A stretch of DNA of 64,000 bases from Ignavibacteriales bacterium (lineage in GTDB: Bacteria > Bacteroidota > Ignavibacteria > Ignavibacteriales > SURF-24). A program made the position numbers and the translations under genes. The DNA lies in the NCBI GenBank assembly GCA_003599415.1, contig QZKB01000019.1:49830-113829 (forward strand), given 5' to 3'. Numbering within the stretch: the stretch's first letter is position 1; each line of letters starts with the position of its first letter. The notes beneath the pieces are model-generated. The model did not search any database. It saw nothing but the letters and a program-made list of their open reading frames with translations, and was not told where the DNA came from. This document shows, in pieces, positions 52,631 through 61,534 of the stretch.

Positions 52631-53692
52631 ATGCTTGAAAAGATTAAAGAATATCTTGGTAATAATGCAGAACAGCTTTTATCATACGTTGCTAAGTTTC
52701 CAAAAGAACAATTAACTTTACCCGGGCCGGATTTTGTAGACAGAGTTTTTTATCATTCCGACCGCTCAATTAATGTTTTAAAGAATCTTCAATGGATTTA
52801 TTCTTCAGGAAGATTAGCGGGAACAGGTTATCTTTCAATACTTCCGGTTGACCAGGGAATTGAACATTCGGCCGGCGCATCGTTTGCAAAAAATCCTGCT
52901 TACTTTGACCCTGAGAATATTGTTATGCTTGCAATTGAAGGCGGGTGTAATGCTGTTGCCTCAACACTTGGGGTGCTTGGAATGTGCTCAAGAAAATATG
53001 CTCACAAAATTCCGTTCATCGTTAAAATAAATCATAATGAGTTACTCACTTTCCCGAATAAAGCTGACCAGATTTTATTTGCAGGAGTTGACCAGGCTTA
53101 CGATATGGGTGCTGCTGCTGTTGGTGCAACAATTTATTTCGGCTCCGAAGAAAGCGGAAGACAAATAGTTGAAATAAGCGAAGCTTTTAAATATGCTCAT
53201 CAACTTGGATTGGTAACAATTCTTTGGTGCTACCTTAGGAATAAGGATTTTAAGAAAGATAAGGATTATCATCTTTCAGCGGATTTAACCGGGCAGGCAA
53301 ATCATCTTGGTGTAACGATAGAGGCTGATATTATAAAACAAAAATTACCGGAGAATAACGGCGGCTACACTGCTTTAAATATGGGCAATTCATCTTACGG
53401 TAAAATTGATAAGCGTGTATACACCGAGCTAACAACCGATCATCCTATTGATCTGACACGTTACCAGGTAATAAATAATTACATGGGTAAAGCCGGATTG
53501 ATAAACAGCGGAGGAGCTTCCGGTGAAAATGATTTTGCAGAGGCCTGTAAGACCGCAGTAATTAATAAACGTGCAGGAGGAATGGGATTAATATCCGGCA
53601 GAAAAGCATTCCAGAGACCAATGAACGAAGGCGTTAAATTATTAAATGTTATTCAGGATGTTTATTTGTGTAAGGAAGTGACTATAGCTTAA
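52631..53692 (+). CDS. fbaB: Class I fructose-bisphosphate aldolase (FbaB/DhnA type)
   Basis: 353 residues. Splits fructose 1,6-bisphosphate in glycolysis or makes it in gluconeogenesis through a Schiff base. Family marks: [18 protein letters not shown], a VKINHNELL strand, [16 protein letters not shown], and late [12 protein letters not shown] and [15 protein letters not shown] phosphate-binding segments. It is distinct from the metal-dependent class II enzyme. Very strong ribosome site (AAGGAGGAAT), consistent with high expression. Confidence 0.93.
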   Translation: MLEKIKEYLGNNAEQLLSYVAKFPKEQLTLPGPDFVDRVFYHSDRSINVLKNLQWIYSSGRLAGTGYLSILPVDQGIEHSAGASFAKNPAYFDPENIVMLAIEGGCNAVASTLGVLGMCSRKYAHKIPFIVKINHNELLTFPNKADQILFAGVDQAYDMGAAAVGATIYFGSEESGRQIVEISEAFKYAHQLGLVTILWCYLRNKDFKKDKDYHLSADLTGQANHLGVTIEADIIKQKLPENNGGYTALNMGNSSYGKIDKRVYTELTTDHPIDLTRYQVINNYMGKAGLINSGGASGENDFAEACKTAVINKRAGGMGLISGRKAFQRPMNEGVKLLNVIQDVYLCKEVTIA

Positions 53693-53703
53693 AGGGATTC
53701 CGG

Positions 53704-53766
53704 GTTACCGGGTACCTGATAATGGATAATATAATTTCCAATATATGGTATCCGGCATCCGGTAAC
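53704..53766. repeat. Inverted repeat between convergent genes
   Basis: GTTACCGG (53704-53711) pairs with CCGGTAAC (53759-53766), with GTACC / GGTAT words extending the stem imperfectly. It fills the 81-base gap between the aldolase and cytochrome c genes. It could act as a bidirectional mRNA end, or be a dispersed REP-like element. Confidence 0.5.
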
Positions 53767-53773
53767 AAAATGT

Positions 53774-54184
53774 TTAAAGTGTGAGCAGGTAATCTGCAAT
53801 CTTTCCTAAATCTTTTACATCAAGATTATTAAACGGCGGCATAATAGTGTTGTATCTTTGTTTATAATCTTTGAACCTGTCTTCGTCCATAAAGGAATTT
53901 GGATTCCGTAAATAATTTATAAGGCTTTCTCTGCTTGACCAGTTTTCTTTTAATCCTGTAAGACCAGGACCTAAGTTACTACCTTTAAGATCCTGCCCGT
54001 GGCATGAAGTACAACCATTTGCAGTAATCAGCGATAATGCATTTTGTTCGCCGGCAGGCGGGGGAGCATTCATTTCCATACCCGGATGTATTGGTGCTTC
54101 TTCTTTTTGAGTTAGTTTTTGTAACCCAAAAAGTATTAGAAATAAAACAAGAAAACCGGCAACCCATATTTGCGTCTTTGTCAT
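53774..54184 (-). CDS. Membrane-anchored cytochrome c (class I)
   Basis: 136 residues with an N-terminal helix (IWVAGFLVLFLILFGLQ) that is probably an uncleaved anchor. One haem site, C-T-S-C-H in ANGCTSCHGQDLKGSNLGPGLTG, and a distal Met ligand in TIMPPFNNL. It carries electrons in the periplasm, probably to a terminal oxidase or a reductase encoded elsewhere. AAGGAAA ribosome site. Confidence 0.92.
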   Translation of the reverse strand: MTKTQIWVAGFLVLFLILFGLQKLTQKEEAPIHPGMEMNAPPPAGEQNALSLITANGCTSCHGQDLKGSNLGPGLTGLKENWSSRESLINYLRNPNSFMDEDRFKDYKQRYNTIMPPFNNLDVKDLGKIADYLLTL

Positions 54185-54251
54185 TCAATTTCCTTTAACT
54201 GAGTTTTAACAAAACAAAATATAAGGTGAAGATGGTTCAACTACAACGGGA

Positions 54252-55085
54252 TTAAATTTCGTCTTCCATCATTACTTCACCCTGAATGCTTATAACCACA
54301 ACTTTAAGGGGAATATCTTTGCCGGATAATTGTATAGCCTGCTGGGCAAGCTGCAGCAACCCGCGGCAGCACGGAACTTCCATAATCATCACCGTAAGCG
54401 AATTTATATTTGCTTCTTCGATCATCATTGAAAGTTTTTTAAGATATATTTCTTTTCCGGTATCAAGTTTTGGACAGGCGATAGCTAATTTTTTCCCATT
54501 AAGAAAATCATAATGGAAATCTCCGTAGCTAAATGCGCAGCAATCTGCAGCAAGCAGAATATCTGCATTATGAAAATGAACCGCAGTTGGATTTATTAAA
54601 TGTAACTGGATTGGCCAATGCGTAAGTTGAGAATTTCTTTTTTCACCTGATTCAAAAGCAACAACACTCTTTTTTATTTCCTGGTTTCTGCTTCCGGGGC
54701 AACCAACATGGTGCAAAGTTTTATTTTGAAGATAATCAGGAACCGGAATATTGTTTTCATTTAAATATTCCAAAGCTTCTTTAAGAAATTTTATTTCATT
54801 ATGATCCTGCAGGTGCTTCAGGTGAGCGAGTATAACATTCTGCCCGCCCTTTACAATATAGTCCATTACTTTTCTCTCATCATACAGTTCGGCTTCACGC
54901 TCTTCAATTGTAATAGCGCCCTGCGGGCAATGACCAAGGCAGGCACCAAGACCATCGCAGAACAGATCACTTATCAATCGGGCTTTGCCATCAATTATTT
55001 GCAATGCACCTTCGACACAGTTTGGTACGCAAACTCCGCAACCGTCGCATTTCGCTTCATCTATCTGAACTATTTTTCTTTTCAT
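54252..55085 (-). CDS. 4Fe-4S ferredoxin-domain protein
   Basis: 277 residues. An N-terminal 2[4Fe-4S] ferredoxin module has motifs C-D-G-C-G-V-C-V-P-N-C and C-D-G-L-G-A-C-L-G-H-C-P. A ~200-residue domain with additional Cys residues follows (H-H-V-G-C-P-G-S, LLAADCCAFSYGDF, EVPCCRGLL). The family is widespread in anaerobic bacteria as an 'iron-sulfur binding' protein without a known reaction. The conserved Cys pairs in the C-terminal domain suggest a further cofactor or metal site. Confidence 0.82.
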   Translation of the reverse strand: MKRKIVQIDEAKCDGCGVCVPNCVEGALQIIDGKARLISDLFCDGLGACLGHCPQGAITIEEREAELYDERKVMDYIVKGGQNVILAHLKHLQDHNEIKFLKEALEYLNENNIPVPDYLQNKTLHHVGCPGSRNQEIKKSVVAFESGEKRNSQLTHWPIQLHLINPTAVHFHNADILLAADCCAFSYGDFHYDFLNGKKLAIACPKLDTGKEIYLKKLSMMIEEANINSLTVMIMEVPCCRGLLQLAQQAIQLSGKDIPLKVVVISIQGEVMMEDEI

Positions 55086-55220
55086 TAAAAACCAGACTTA
55101 TTTTCGGAATTTTTTATCCGAAATTAATAAATTTTTACTTTCTCTGCAAGGTAAAAATAAAATTCACCTGGAATGCATAACCTGTTTTAACTACTTTTGT
55201 AAAAAACTTAAGGAGGATTT

Positions 55221-55721
55221 ATGTACTACAAAATTTCTGATTTTATAAACGACTGGAATTTGGAAAGCGAATCTACATTAAAACTTTTCAGGGTAATAAC
55301 AGATAAGTCGCTGTCTCAGAAAGTTTGGGAAGAAGGCAGAACACTTGGAGAACTTGCATGGCATATCACAACATCGGTTGGTGAAATGCTTGATAAGGTT
55401 GGATTTAAAAATGATTTGCCTCAGGATATGGAAAGTATTCCAGGTTATGCAGCAGAAATAGTTTCAACTTATGAAAGAGCATCTGCATTCGTTAAAGATG
55501 CCATTCCCGATAAATGGAAAGATGAAAACCTTGATGAAGAAATTAATATGTACGGAGAAATGTGGAAGAACGGAAGCACTTTAACAATTCTGGTTACGCA
55601 CCAGATTCATCACCGCGGGCAGTTAACTGTTTTAATGCGCCAGGCAGGTTTGAAGGTTCCGGGTATTTATGGCCCGGCAAGAGAAGAGTGGACAGCTTAC
55701 GGAATGCCGGTACAGAAATAA
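55221..55721 (+). CDS. DinB-family protein
   Basis: 166 residues: four-helix bundle with the metal-binding histidines in LGELAWHIT and TLTILVTHQIHHRGQLTVLMRQAG. Probable metal-dependent thiol transferase/hydrolase-like protein; a relative is encoded at 22206. Strong AAGGAGG site 5 bases before the ATG. Confidence 0.85.
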   Translation: MYYKISDFINDWNLESESTLKLFRVITDKSLSQKVWEEGRTLGELAWHITTSVGEMLDKVGFKNDLPQDMESIPGYAAEIVSTYERASAFVKDAIPDKWKDENLDEEINMYGEMWKNGSTLTILVTHQIHHRGQLTVLMRQAGLKVPGIYGPAREEWTAYGMPVQK

Positions 55722-55768
55722 CCAAACAGAATTTTGTTCGTCTAAAAAAACAAAGATTGAAACAGGTT

Positions 55769-56134
55769 GTGATAAAAAATTTTTTATTCCGGTTCAGGTT
55801 TGCCCTTGTAACATTTATTTTACTTGGTGGATATATTTTATTTCACGGGCAAGTAATGAATTTATATCACTGCCCGTTTCATTCAGTTACCGGTTTGTAT
55901 TGCCCTGGCTGTGGTGGTTTAAGAGCAGTTGATTCATTGTTGAAATTTGATTTTACAAATGCGTTAAGGTATAACCCTCTTGTGGTAGCATTTATACCTT
56001 TATTTCTTTTAGGATTTAACAGAAGTATAAGAGAAAAATTTTTCAAAGCTGAATTCATAAAAATAAAATTTCCGTTGGTCTTGCTTTGTTTAGTAATTTG
56101 CTTCGGAGTTTTAAGAAATATTTTTCCTTTATAA
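55769..56134 (+). CDS. DUF2752 membrane protein
   Basis: About 121 residues from a GTG at 55769; the start is uncertain (TTG at 55757 is an alternative) and the frame is open into the DinB gene. The family signature C-P-F-H-S-V-T-G-L-Y-C-P-G-C-G-G-L-R-A lies after the first membrane helix, and two further helices follow. The Cys-rich loop may bind a metal. Function unknown. It follows DinB by 47 bases. Confidence 0.78.
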   Translation: MIKNFLFRFRFALVTFILLGGYILFHGQVMNLYHCPFHSVTGLYCPGCGGLRAVDSLLKFDFTNALRYNPLVVAFIPLFLLGFNRSIREKFFKAEFIKIKFPLVLLCLVICFGVLRNIFPL

Positions 56135-56164
56135 TAAATGAATGAATAATAATTTGAGGTAACA

Positions 56165-56557
56165 ATGTTTTGTAGAAATTGCGGCAGAGAAGTTAATCCA
56201 CAAGCGGTAATATGTGTATCCTGCGGAGTCCATCCTGCAAAAGGGAATAAACATTGCCAGTGGTGCGGTGCAGAAACAAATCCTTATGCCGAAGTATGTA
56301 TTAAATGCGGGGTGCGTCTTGCAAAATTTACACCGGCAAATGCAAAATCAAAACTTGTTGCCGGGCTGCTGGGAATATTTATTGGCGGATTAGGCATTCA
56401 TCGATTTTATCTTGGTTATAACGGGATTGGAATTTTACAGATTGTGGTTACAATTATAACATGCGGAATTGGTCACCTGTGGGGATTTGTAGAAGGAATT
56501 CTGATTCTTACAGGCAACATTAACAAGGATGCGCAGGGCAACGATCTTATAGATTAA
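56165..56557 (+). CDS. Zinc-ribbon plus TM2-domain membrane protein
   Basis: 130 residues. Two zinc ribbons: C-x2-C...C-x2-C in MFCRNCGREVNPQAVICVSCG and HCQWCGAETNPYAEVCIKCG. A TM2 domain follows (LVAGLLGIFIGGLGIHRFYLGYNGIGILQIV...GHLWGFVEGILIL). The role of TM2 proteins in bacteria is unclear. GAGG lies 5 bases before the ATG. Confidence 0.88.
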   Translation: MFCRNCGREVNPQAVICVSCGVHPAKGNKHCQWCGAETNPYAEVCIKCGVRLAKFTPANAKSKLVAGLLGIFIGGLGIHRFYLGYNGIGILQIVVTIITCGIGHLWGFVEGILILTGNINKDAQGNDLID

Positions 56558-56570
56558 TTATCTTTTAATT

Positions 56571-57149
56571 ATGAATAAGTCTCATTACAGAATAACTACA
56601 TGTTTAATTCTGCTGTTCATATTTACCAGCTTGTTGTATGCAGGTGAAGATTCGAAATCAAAGGAAGATTCAGTTAACTGGAAAATTTCGTTAAATAACC
56701 TTCACCTGGATTTTATTCCTTTCCTTGTAGTTAATAACGGCAGCCTCTTTTCTGATATTGAGTTCTTTAAGTTTAAAAATATTCACTTGCAAACCCGGGT
56801 TGGTCTAGGAGTGACCTATTTTTTTCATATGGCATTAGCCGATGGAGGTGGAGAGGTAGATGGTTCTCCATTTGCTGATATTGATGCTTTGCTACTATTC
56901 GGAAGTCAGAGAGATAAAAGGTTGATATTTGAATTTTATGCTGGATATAGTTACAGAATAAATTTGAAAAGTAATACTGATAATTATCCGGCGCATTTAT
57001 TTAAATACGGTTTTGAAATAGACTGGATGTTTTGGCGACAATTTATGGGACTTCAGTTAAAAGCTTGCTTAACCAAAAGTAAAAACGGAATTGAAGAAGA
57101 CATCTTCGGTTTGGGATTTACTTTTTGTTTGCCGAGCAAATACCTCTGA
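56571..57149 (+). CDS. Exported protein, possible small outer-membrane barrel
   Basis: 192 residues with a signal peptide (FTSLLYAG). Alternating hydrophobic/polar strands (IHLQTRVGLGVTYFFHMAL, RLIFEFYAGYSYRINL, FMGLQLKACLTKS, FGLGFTFCLP) and a near-terminal FTFCLP fit a small beta barrel. I recognise no family. 13 bases after the TM2 gene, probably the same transcript. Confidence 0.6.
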   Translation: MNKSHYRITTCLILLFIFTSLLYAGEDSKSKEDSVNWKISLNNLHLDFIPFLVVNNGSLFSDIEFFKFKNIHLQTRVGLGVTYFFHMALADGGGEVDGSPFADIDALLLFGSQRDKRLIFEFYAGYSYRINLKSNTDNYPAHLFKYGFEIDWMFWRQFMGLQLKACLTKSKNGIEEDIFGLGFTFCLPSKYL

Positions 57150-57171
57150 AATCAATTTATGATCTTTTAAT

Positions 57172-57275
57172 CAACCAGCAGCAACAGGGCAACAACGGCG
57201 GCTACTCTTCCTAAATTAAAAGCAACACGCTCGGTTTTGTTTTTAAATCCCCAGTTGCCATACCATAATTGATAA
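57172..57275 (-). pseudogene. Duplicated, frame-shifted copy of the 3' end of the next gene
   Basis: A segment directly beyond the stop codon of the 57276-57974 gene encodes a second version of its C-terminus (W-Y-G-N-W-G-F-K-N-K-T-E-R-V-A-F, then N-L-G-R). At DNA level, 49 bases (57218-57266) match 57327-57375 with two differences. The offset is 109 bp, so the copy lies in another frame and behind a stop codon. Confidence 0.75.
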
Positions 57276-57974
57276 TTAGAAATCCCACAATAATAAAACC
57301 GCAGCCGCTGCAAGTCTTCCAACATCAAAAGCAACACGTTCGGTTTTGTTTTTAAATCCCCAGTTACCATACCATTTGGGGAATGGATATAAAGCATCAC
57401 CGTGAACCAGATGACCGAATTCAAGATCCCATATTTCACTTCCGATAAGAAATGAAATTGCCGTGGTTTTAATGAATTGCCAGAGAGTGGCATCCTTTCC
57501 GTAATTGTAAGATGTATAAGCAAGAAGGCCGACTGTTAATGCAGTACCACCTAAATAAACTTCATCGCTCTTAACCCAGCCTGGTAAAGGACGTTCAGAC
57601 TTTTCCCAGATTCGAGCATCAATTAAAGATTTATGCACGAGTGTTAATACAACCGCACCGGCATATAACCATTTGTTGGTTTTTTCACCTGTCTGCCCTA
57701 AAAATTTTATCGATTGATCTGTTGTTTGATCAGAAAGATTCTGAGTCTTGTCGTCTGACTGGTCAACGAATAAAACTGATTTTACCGAAGGAGTAATTGA
57801 AGAAGCTGTCTTATCATTATTAATCTGAGCAGAAGTAATAGCCGGGTTATCATTTGTTTGTTCTGCAAGAAGCAATGGTTCACCGTGTATCGTTTCTGGA
57901 AGCGGTAATGAATTCTCGGGCGTCTGCCCGGTAAGTATCATCGGTATAATTAAAAGCAAAATTAATAAACGCAT
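57276..57974 (-). CDS. Exported membrane-associated protein of unknown function
   Basis: 232 residues from the ATG at 57974 (GAGGGA upstream; the frame opens 33 bases earlier). A signal peptide (LLILLLIIPMILTGQ), a ~75-residue Thr/Ser/Asp/Gln-rich low-complexity region, then a domain with hydrophobic segments (WLYAGAVVLTLVHKSLI, VYLGGTALTVGLLAYTSY, FIKTTAISFLIGSEIWDLEFGH). It ends WYGNWGFKNKTERVAFDVGRLAAAAVLLLWDF. Family not recognised. The 3' end is tandemly duplicated (see 57172-57275). Confidence 0.65.
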   Translation of the reverse strand: MRLLILLLIIPMILTGQTPENSLPLPETIHGEPLLLAEQTNDNPAITSAQINNDKTASSITPSVKSVLFVDQSDDKTQNLSDQTTDQSIKFLGQTGEKTNKWLYAGAVVLTLVHKSLIDARIWEKSERPLPGWVKSDEVYLGGTALTVGLLAYTSYNYGKDATLWQFIKTTAISFLIGSEIWDLEFGHLVHGDALYPFPKWYGNWGFKNKTERVAFDVGRLAAAAVLLLWDF

Positions 57975-58439
57975 ATGGCTATCCCTCGCCAGGAAATTGG
58001 TTAACATCCTTGTTAGTAAATTGTATTCTGCAAGCAGGGTTTGAAATAAAACTCTTACATACAGAAAATGATTTGTATCCGAATTTCTAAATCAATAGAA
58101 ATATCATTACCCATTATCAAAAACAGGTTTAAATTCTCTTATGGTAAATTGATTTTGTAAGGAATCATATAAGGATGAATATTCTGTGTAAGAATATTTG
58201 TTTGTGCAGAATGACTGGCTTGAAGATTTTACCAATCAAAAAAATCAGAACAAATTGTTTTTCATCCTTGACTACAATAAGAGCATTTCCTATTCATATT
58301 ATCGGTAACCGGGTAAATAAGTTTATGGTGTGTAATAAAATATTTCTAATTTTTTCAACTGAAATGATTGATTATTAAAAAGATGTTTGAGATCAGATCA
58401 ATATTTTAATTAACGGTGTTGCAAAGATAGTCCGGGGTT
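57975..58439. other. Intergenic region without recognised features
   Basis: About 465 bases between two leftward genes. No hairpin, repeat or plausible gene stands out. A weak promoter-like pair on the + strand (TTGACT near 58269, TATTCA 17 bases later) faces the 3' end of the amidase gene and is probably chance. Confidence 0.5.
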
Positions 58440-60047
58440 TTATTTGCCGTTCAGATCTTTGTCATAATTCTCTTTGAATTTTTTAATAGCATTGAAAACA
58501 GATTCCGCTACGTCTGACTGGCCTTCTTTGCTGCTTAAATATGCAGCATTCTTTTTGTTTGATAAGTAACCGCTTTCAACAAGAACGCTTGGCATAGATG
58601 CGCCGACAAGCACATAAAACCCAGCCTGCTTAACTCCGCCACTTTGCAGGTCGTTGTTTCCTTCGAACTGTTTTGTTAATAAGTCGGCAAAATTTTCCGA
58701 GTATTTCATAAACGATGAATGAGCCATTGTTACAAGAATAAAATTTTCATCGGTTAATTCCTGGTAACGCTTGGGGTTATCTTCGTATTTGATAACGCTG
58801 TTTTCCATCTGGGCTATTTCAATTGCTTCGCGGGTTCTTCCTGGCCGAAGCAGGTAAACCTCAAAACCATTAAGATGTGTTGGTTTTTGTTTTGTTGAAT
58901 TGCAGTGAATGGATATAAACAAATTTCCATTCTTCTCGTTTGCAATTTTTCCACGTTTGTACAGTTCAACAAACTTATCCGAGGCTCTGGTATAAATTAC
59001 TTTTACGTCTTCAAGATTTTTCTCTATTAATTCGCCAAGCTTTAATGTAATTGCAAGATTAATGTCTTTTTCCTTTGCGCCATTAATACCAATTGCGCCG
59101 GGGTCTTTACCGCCATGCCCGGCATCTAAAATTATTGTATCAAATTTCCATCGCTCAATATCTTTAGCGCTTGCTGTTCCGGAAAATATTTTATTGTGAA
59201 CGGTAATTAATAATTCTTTACCGTTCTTTTCTTTTATCGCTTCGGAGGTTGAATAACCTTCATCCAACAGGAATTCAATACGTGAATTGCTTTCCTGGTT
59301 TTTAGCTGAAATCTTTTTTATTAATCCTGATGGTTCTGTCGAATTAATTTTATCTTCGTTAAGAGTTAGTCCAACAATGTTAAGAAACAGCTTCCCATCG
59401 GAAATGGACTGGCTGAACTTGTTGAAAGTTTTTGATGAATTAAGCCTTATTAAAGTCCCGTTTGCCTTTACATCAAATCTGATAGAAGAAATATCATAGT
59501 TGACATTTTCTTTGGTTGTAACATTTTTTTCGTTCTCAGCTATTTCAACTTCTTCTTTATTCTCTTCTTCAGGTATTTCATTTTTTATTTCAACTTCGGT
59601 TTCTCTACTTTCCTCTTTACTTTCAGCTATCATTTCTTCAACACCTGGCAAAGTAATTTTTCTTCCGCTTGATTTTGAAAGAATGCCGGCCGTGTACCTG
59701 AGTGGGATCAATATATCGTCCTTGCCCGGCAGTGTGGCCACAGGTATTTGTATTATTTCCTGTTTACCATCCTTTTGGGAGGTTACAACCATGAACTGAT
59801 TATTCAATGTAAACTTTACGATGTAGGAAGGAAATTTAATTTCAATTTTTTTTGCAGATGAATTATACAGTGTTTGTCCGCCAAGAATTTCTTCTAAACT
59901 TTTAACCGGAATAAAGCTTAAACCGTATTTATCCATTGCCGGCAGAAGAACTTCCTCATCATCAACCTTTATCTGGACGGAAGATTTCTGAGCGTAGAAA
60001 GAATTAATCAGTATGAATAAAAAAATTAAACCTAACTTGATTTTCAT
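58440..60047 (-). CDS. N-acetylmuramoyl-L-alanine amidase (Amidase_3, AmiC-like) with copper-amine-oxidase-N and AMIN-like domains
   Basis: 535 residues from the ATG at 60047; a TTG three codons earlier is possible. Signal peptide (LINSFYAQ), stalk-like domain (DEEVLLPAMDKYGLSFIPVKSLEEILGG...), Glu/Lys-rich linker (~145-190), AMIN-like domain (~190-290), then the catalytic domain: zinc ligands in IILDAGHGGKDPGAIG, the Glu in NGAKEKDIN, FISIHCNS, and the catalytic Glu in SVLVESGYLSNKKNA. It cuts septal peptidoglycan to separate daughter cells. 1 base separates it from the upstream methyltransferase-like gene. Confidence 0.92.
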   Translation of the reverse strand: MKIKLGLIFLFILINSFYAQKSSVQIKVDDEEVLLPAMDKYGLSFIPVKSLEEILGGQTLYNSSAKKIEIKFPSYIVKFTLNNQFMVVTSQKDGKQEIIQIPVATLPGKDDILIPLRYTAGILSKSSGRKITLPGVEEMIAESKEESRETEVEIKNEIPEEENKEEVEIAENEKNVTTKENVNYDISSIRFDVKANGTLIRLNSSKTFNKFSQSISDGKLFLNIVGLTLNEDKINSTEPSGLIKKISAKNQESNSRIEFLLDEGYSTSEAIKEKNGKELLITVHNKIFSGTASAKDIERWKFDTIILDAGHGGKDPGAIGINGAKEKDINLAITLKLGELIEKNLEDVKVIYTRASDKFVELYKRGKIANEKNGNLFISIHCNSTKQKPTHLNGFEVYLLRPGRTREAIEIAQMENSVIKYEDNPKRYQELTDENFILVTMAHSSFMKYSENFADLLTKQFEGNNDLQSGGVKQAGFYVLVGASMPSVLVESGYLSNKKNAAYLSSKEGQSDVAESVFNAIKKFKENYDKDLNGK

Positions 60048-60048
60048 T

Positions 60049-60633
60049 TTAACCAATGAAGGGTATTAACAAACCGGTTTTCTTTTTATATGTTGTAAAC
60101 TCTTCTTTAAAGTGCTTCATTAAAAGTTTATCCTCAAACAGTGAACGCATTACCAAAAGCGGTATTTCAATAATTATAAGAATTAAAACTGTGTAACTCA
60201 ATAATGCGGCAACTGCTCCAAGATCTGCAAATATTTGTCCAAGATAATACGGGTGCCTTATTAATTTGAAAGGACCGCCTTTTACAAGTTTATGGTTCTT
60301 CAGAATTACAATTTCATTCGAGTAGTTATCTCCCATTGTTCTGTAAGCCCATATCTGGAACCAGGAAGAAATAACGTACATAATCAAACCGGCAATTCTT
60401 ATTGTTTGAAGCTCCGGATATTTACTGTAATCAAGAGTGCCAAGCTGAAAGACCGAGGCGATTACAAGTATAAGTATAACCACGGATAAATTCGGCGGCA
60501 GCTTTTGAAGAAATGTCTTGGGTTTTTCCTTTACGTTGGTTATTGCAGTTTTAATTCCTTTTGCCGCACCGGAAATATTTGCGCCGAACGTTGCGACTAA
60601 GTTAATGCCGAATAAAATATTTATTGGATCCAT
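60049..60633 (-). CDS. Isoprenylcysteine carboxyl methyltransferase (ICMT)-like membrane protein
   Basis: 194 residues with four to five membrane helices. The C-terminal half shows the family's SAM-binding pattern: HKLVKGGPFKLIRHPYYLGQIFADLG, followed by helices and a final E-D-K-L-L-M-K-H-F-K-E-E-F-T-T-Y-K-K-K-T segment. Bacterial members methylate small lipophilic or unknown substrates. It is the upstream partner of the amidase gene, in one operon. Confidence 0.87.
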   Translation of the reverse strand: MDPINILFGINLVATFGANISGAAKGIKTAITNVKEKPKTFLQKLPPNLSVVILILVIASVFQLGTLDYSKYPELQTIRIAGLIMYVISSWFQIWAYRTMGDNYSNEIVILKNHKLVKGGPFKLIRHPYYLGQIFADLGAVAALLSYTVLILIIIEIPLLVMRSLFEDKLLMKHFKEEFTTYKKKTGLLIPFIG

Positions 60634-60915
60634 ATTCTTAAAATTTTATTTCAAATATAAAAAGGAGAAAGGCTAATTCCCAATGGCAAAAACGATAAAG
60701 TCCGTTGGGGACTATTATTGCATAGCGCCGGATCTTACAAGAGTAAGATTAAAAGTAGGAGTAAGAATAAATTTAAAATGAATTGGAGAAACTGTGAAGC
60801 GGGGATAAATAGAAAAACAAACGACCGAAGAGAAAAACTGAGGCTGGGTAAATATTTAGCAATTGGAAATTGGAAAATGGAAAATGGTAAATGGAAAATG
60901 TCCCGCAAACGGGAT

Positions 60916-60928
60916 CAGCCTCTGGCTG
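60916..60928. repeat. Dispersed palindrome CAGCC-TCT-GGCTG, copy 4
   Basis: Same element as 8013-8025 and 39342-39354, in the context GGGATCAGCC-TCTGGCTGAG. Confidence 0.7.
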
Positions 60929-60993
60929 AGAAATTGTGAGTTTTTATCCGCCTTTGGCGGAGGTTATTGGTTATTCAACATTAATGGCTGTGA

Positions 60994-61052
60994 GTAATTC
61001 AATGGTCATAAGCTCACTGCGTTCGCGTCATTCAATTGTCATACAATTGAGA
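60994..61052. repeat. 11-bp phased degenerate array, copy 3
   Basis: GTAATTC/GTCATTC units at 60994, 61005, 61027, 61038 and 61049. The 22-bp step again holds an insert (AGCTCACTGCGTTCGC), nearly identical to the insert at 8139-8154 and at the same phase. Confidence 0.7.
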
Positions 61053-61190
61053 AATAGAAATCAGCAATTAGAAATTGGTAATTGGAAATTTTCAATCGCC
61101 TTAAGTGGTGTTAATTAGTTACTTATAATTGAATGGTGGCTTGCAACCTTGCCTTCTTGCAACCTTGCACCAATCCATTCTTGCATCTTC

Positions 61191-61250
61191 GATAGTAATT
61201 CAATTGTAATTCATAGTAATACAATAGTTGTTCACCGATTCACCATGTCA
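61191..61250. repeat. 11-bp phased degenerate array, copy 4 (less regular)
   Basis: Units GATAGTAATTC, AATTGTAATTC, ATAGTAATAC, AATAGTTGTTC with unit G at 61195, 61206, 61216, 61227 and 61237; steps of 10 or 11 bp. Confidence 0.55.
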
Positions 61251-61371
61251 CCGGTTCTGCATTCATTCAGGTTTAACTGCCTCCGGGAGTCATTCATCCA
61301 TTCAGTATTTGTTCTCCGTTCATCACTCTTCGCTCTTCACTGGATTAATTGTTTTTAACCGCCATGAAGTA

Positions 61372-61400
61372 TTGACAAGAAAAAATTAATAGTTTATTAT
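61372..61400 (+). promoter_or_regulatory. Strong promoter upstream of the integron integrase (TTGACA-N17-TATTAT)
   Basis: Consensus -35 (61372-61377) and near-consensus -10 (61395-61400) with optimal 17-base spacing, 134 bases before the integrase ATG. Because the cassette is in the same direction as the integrase, this promoter could also transcribe the cassette. Confidence 0.65.
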
Positions 61401-61401
61401 T

Positions 61402-61440
61402 GCAAAAGATTTTAACACAATAATCTTTGCGGGGGCAAAG
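61402..61440. promoter_or_regulatory. Overlapping inverted repeats at the predicted transcription start
   Basis: GCAAAAGATT (61402-61411) pairs with AATCTTTGC (61422-61430); the same CTTTGC (61425-61430) can instead pair with GCAAAG (61435-61440). The first dyad overlaps the expected start of transcription and could be an operator for integrase control; the second could be a leader hairpin. Confidence 0.45.
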
Positions 61441-61534
61441 TGGGTTTAAGTTTTCCAAATAGCTGTCTTATTTACTCGCCAAAACGATTATACAATAACT
61501 ATATTAATTCCGAAAGTTTGAATGAGAATAACTG

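Larger units (their letters stand above)
60634..61371. other. Repeat-rich, probably non-coding region left of the integron
   Basis: Holds GAGTAAGAATAA words (about 60738-60770), ATTGGAAA-type simple repeats (60857-60900 and 61065-61100), the dispersed palindrome (60916-60928), a small hairpin (CCCGC.AAACGGG around 60902-60913), and 11-bp phased arrays at 60994-61052 and 61191-61250. Short open frames here are made of repeat text and are not called. Confidence 0.7.

Noticed and set aside
57167..57523. 118-codon leftward frame overlapping the 57276-57974 gene
   Set aside because: It joins the duplicated 3' copy to an out-of-frame reading of the main gene; only the last ~35 codons resemble a protein, as explained by the 109-bp duplication.
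58175..58378. 67-codon rightward frame in a gap between leftward genes
   Set aside because: No ribosome site, Cys/Ile/Lys-heavy composition of chance AT-rich frames, no family resemblance.
60718..61358. Three short rightward frames left of the integron
   Set aside because: They consist of GAGTAAG and ATTGGAAA repeats and phased 11-bp units, lack ribosome sites and have odd composition.
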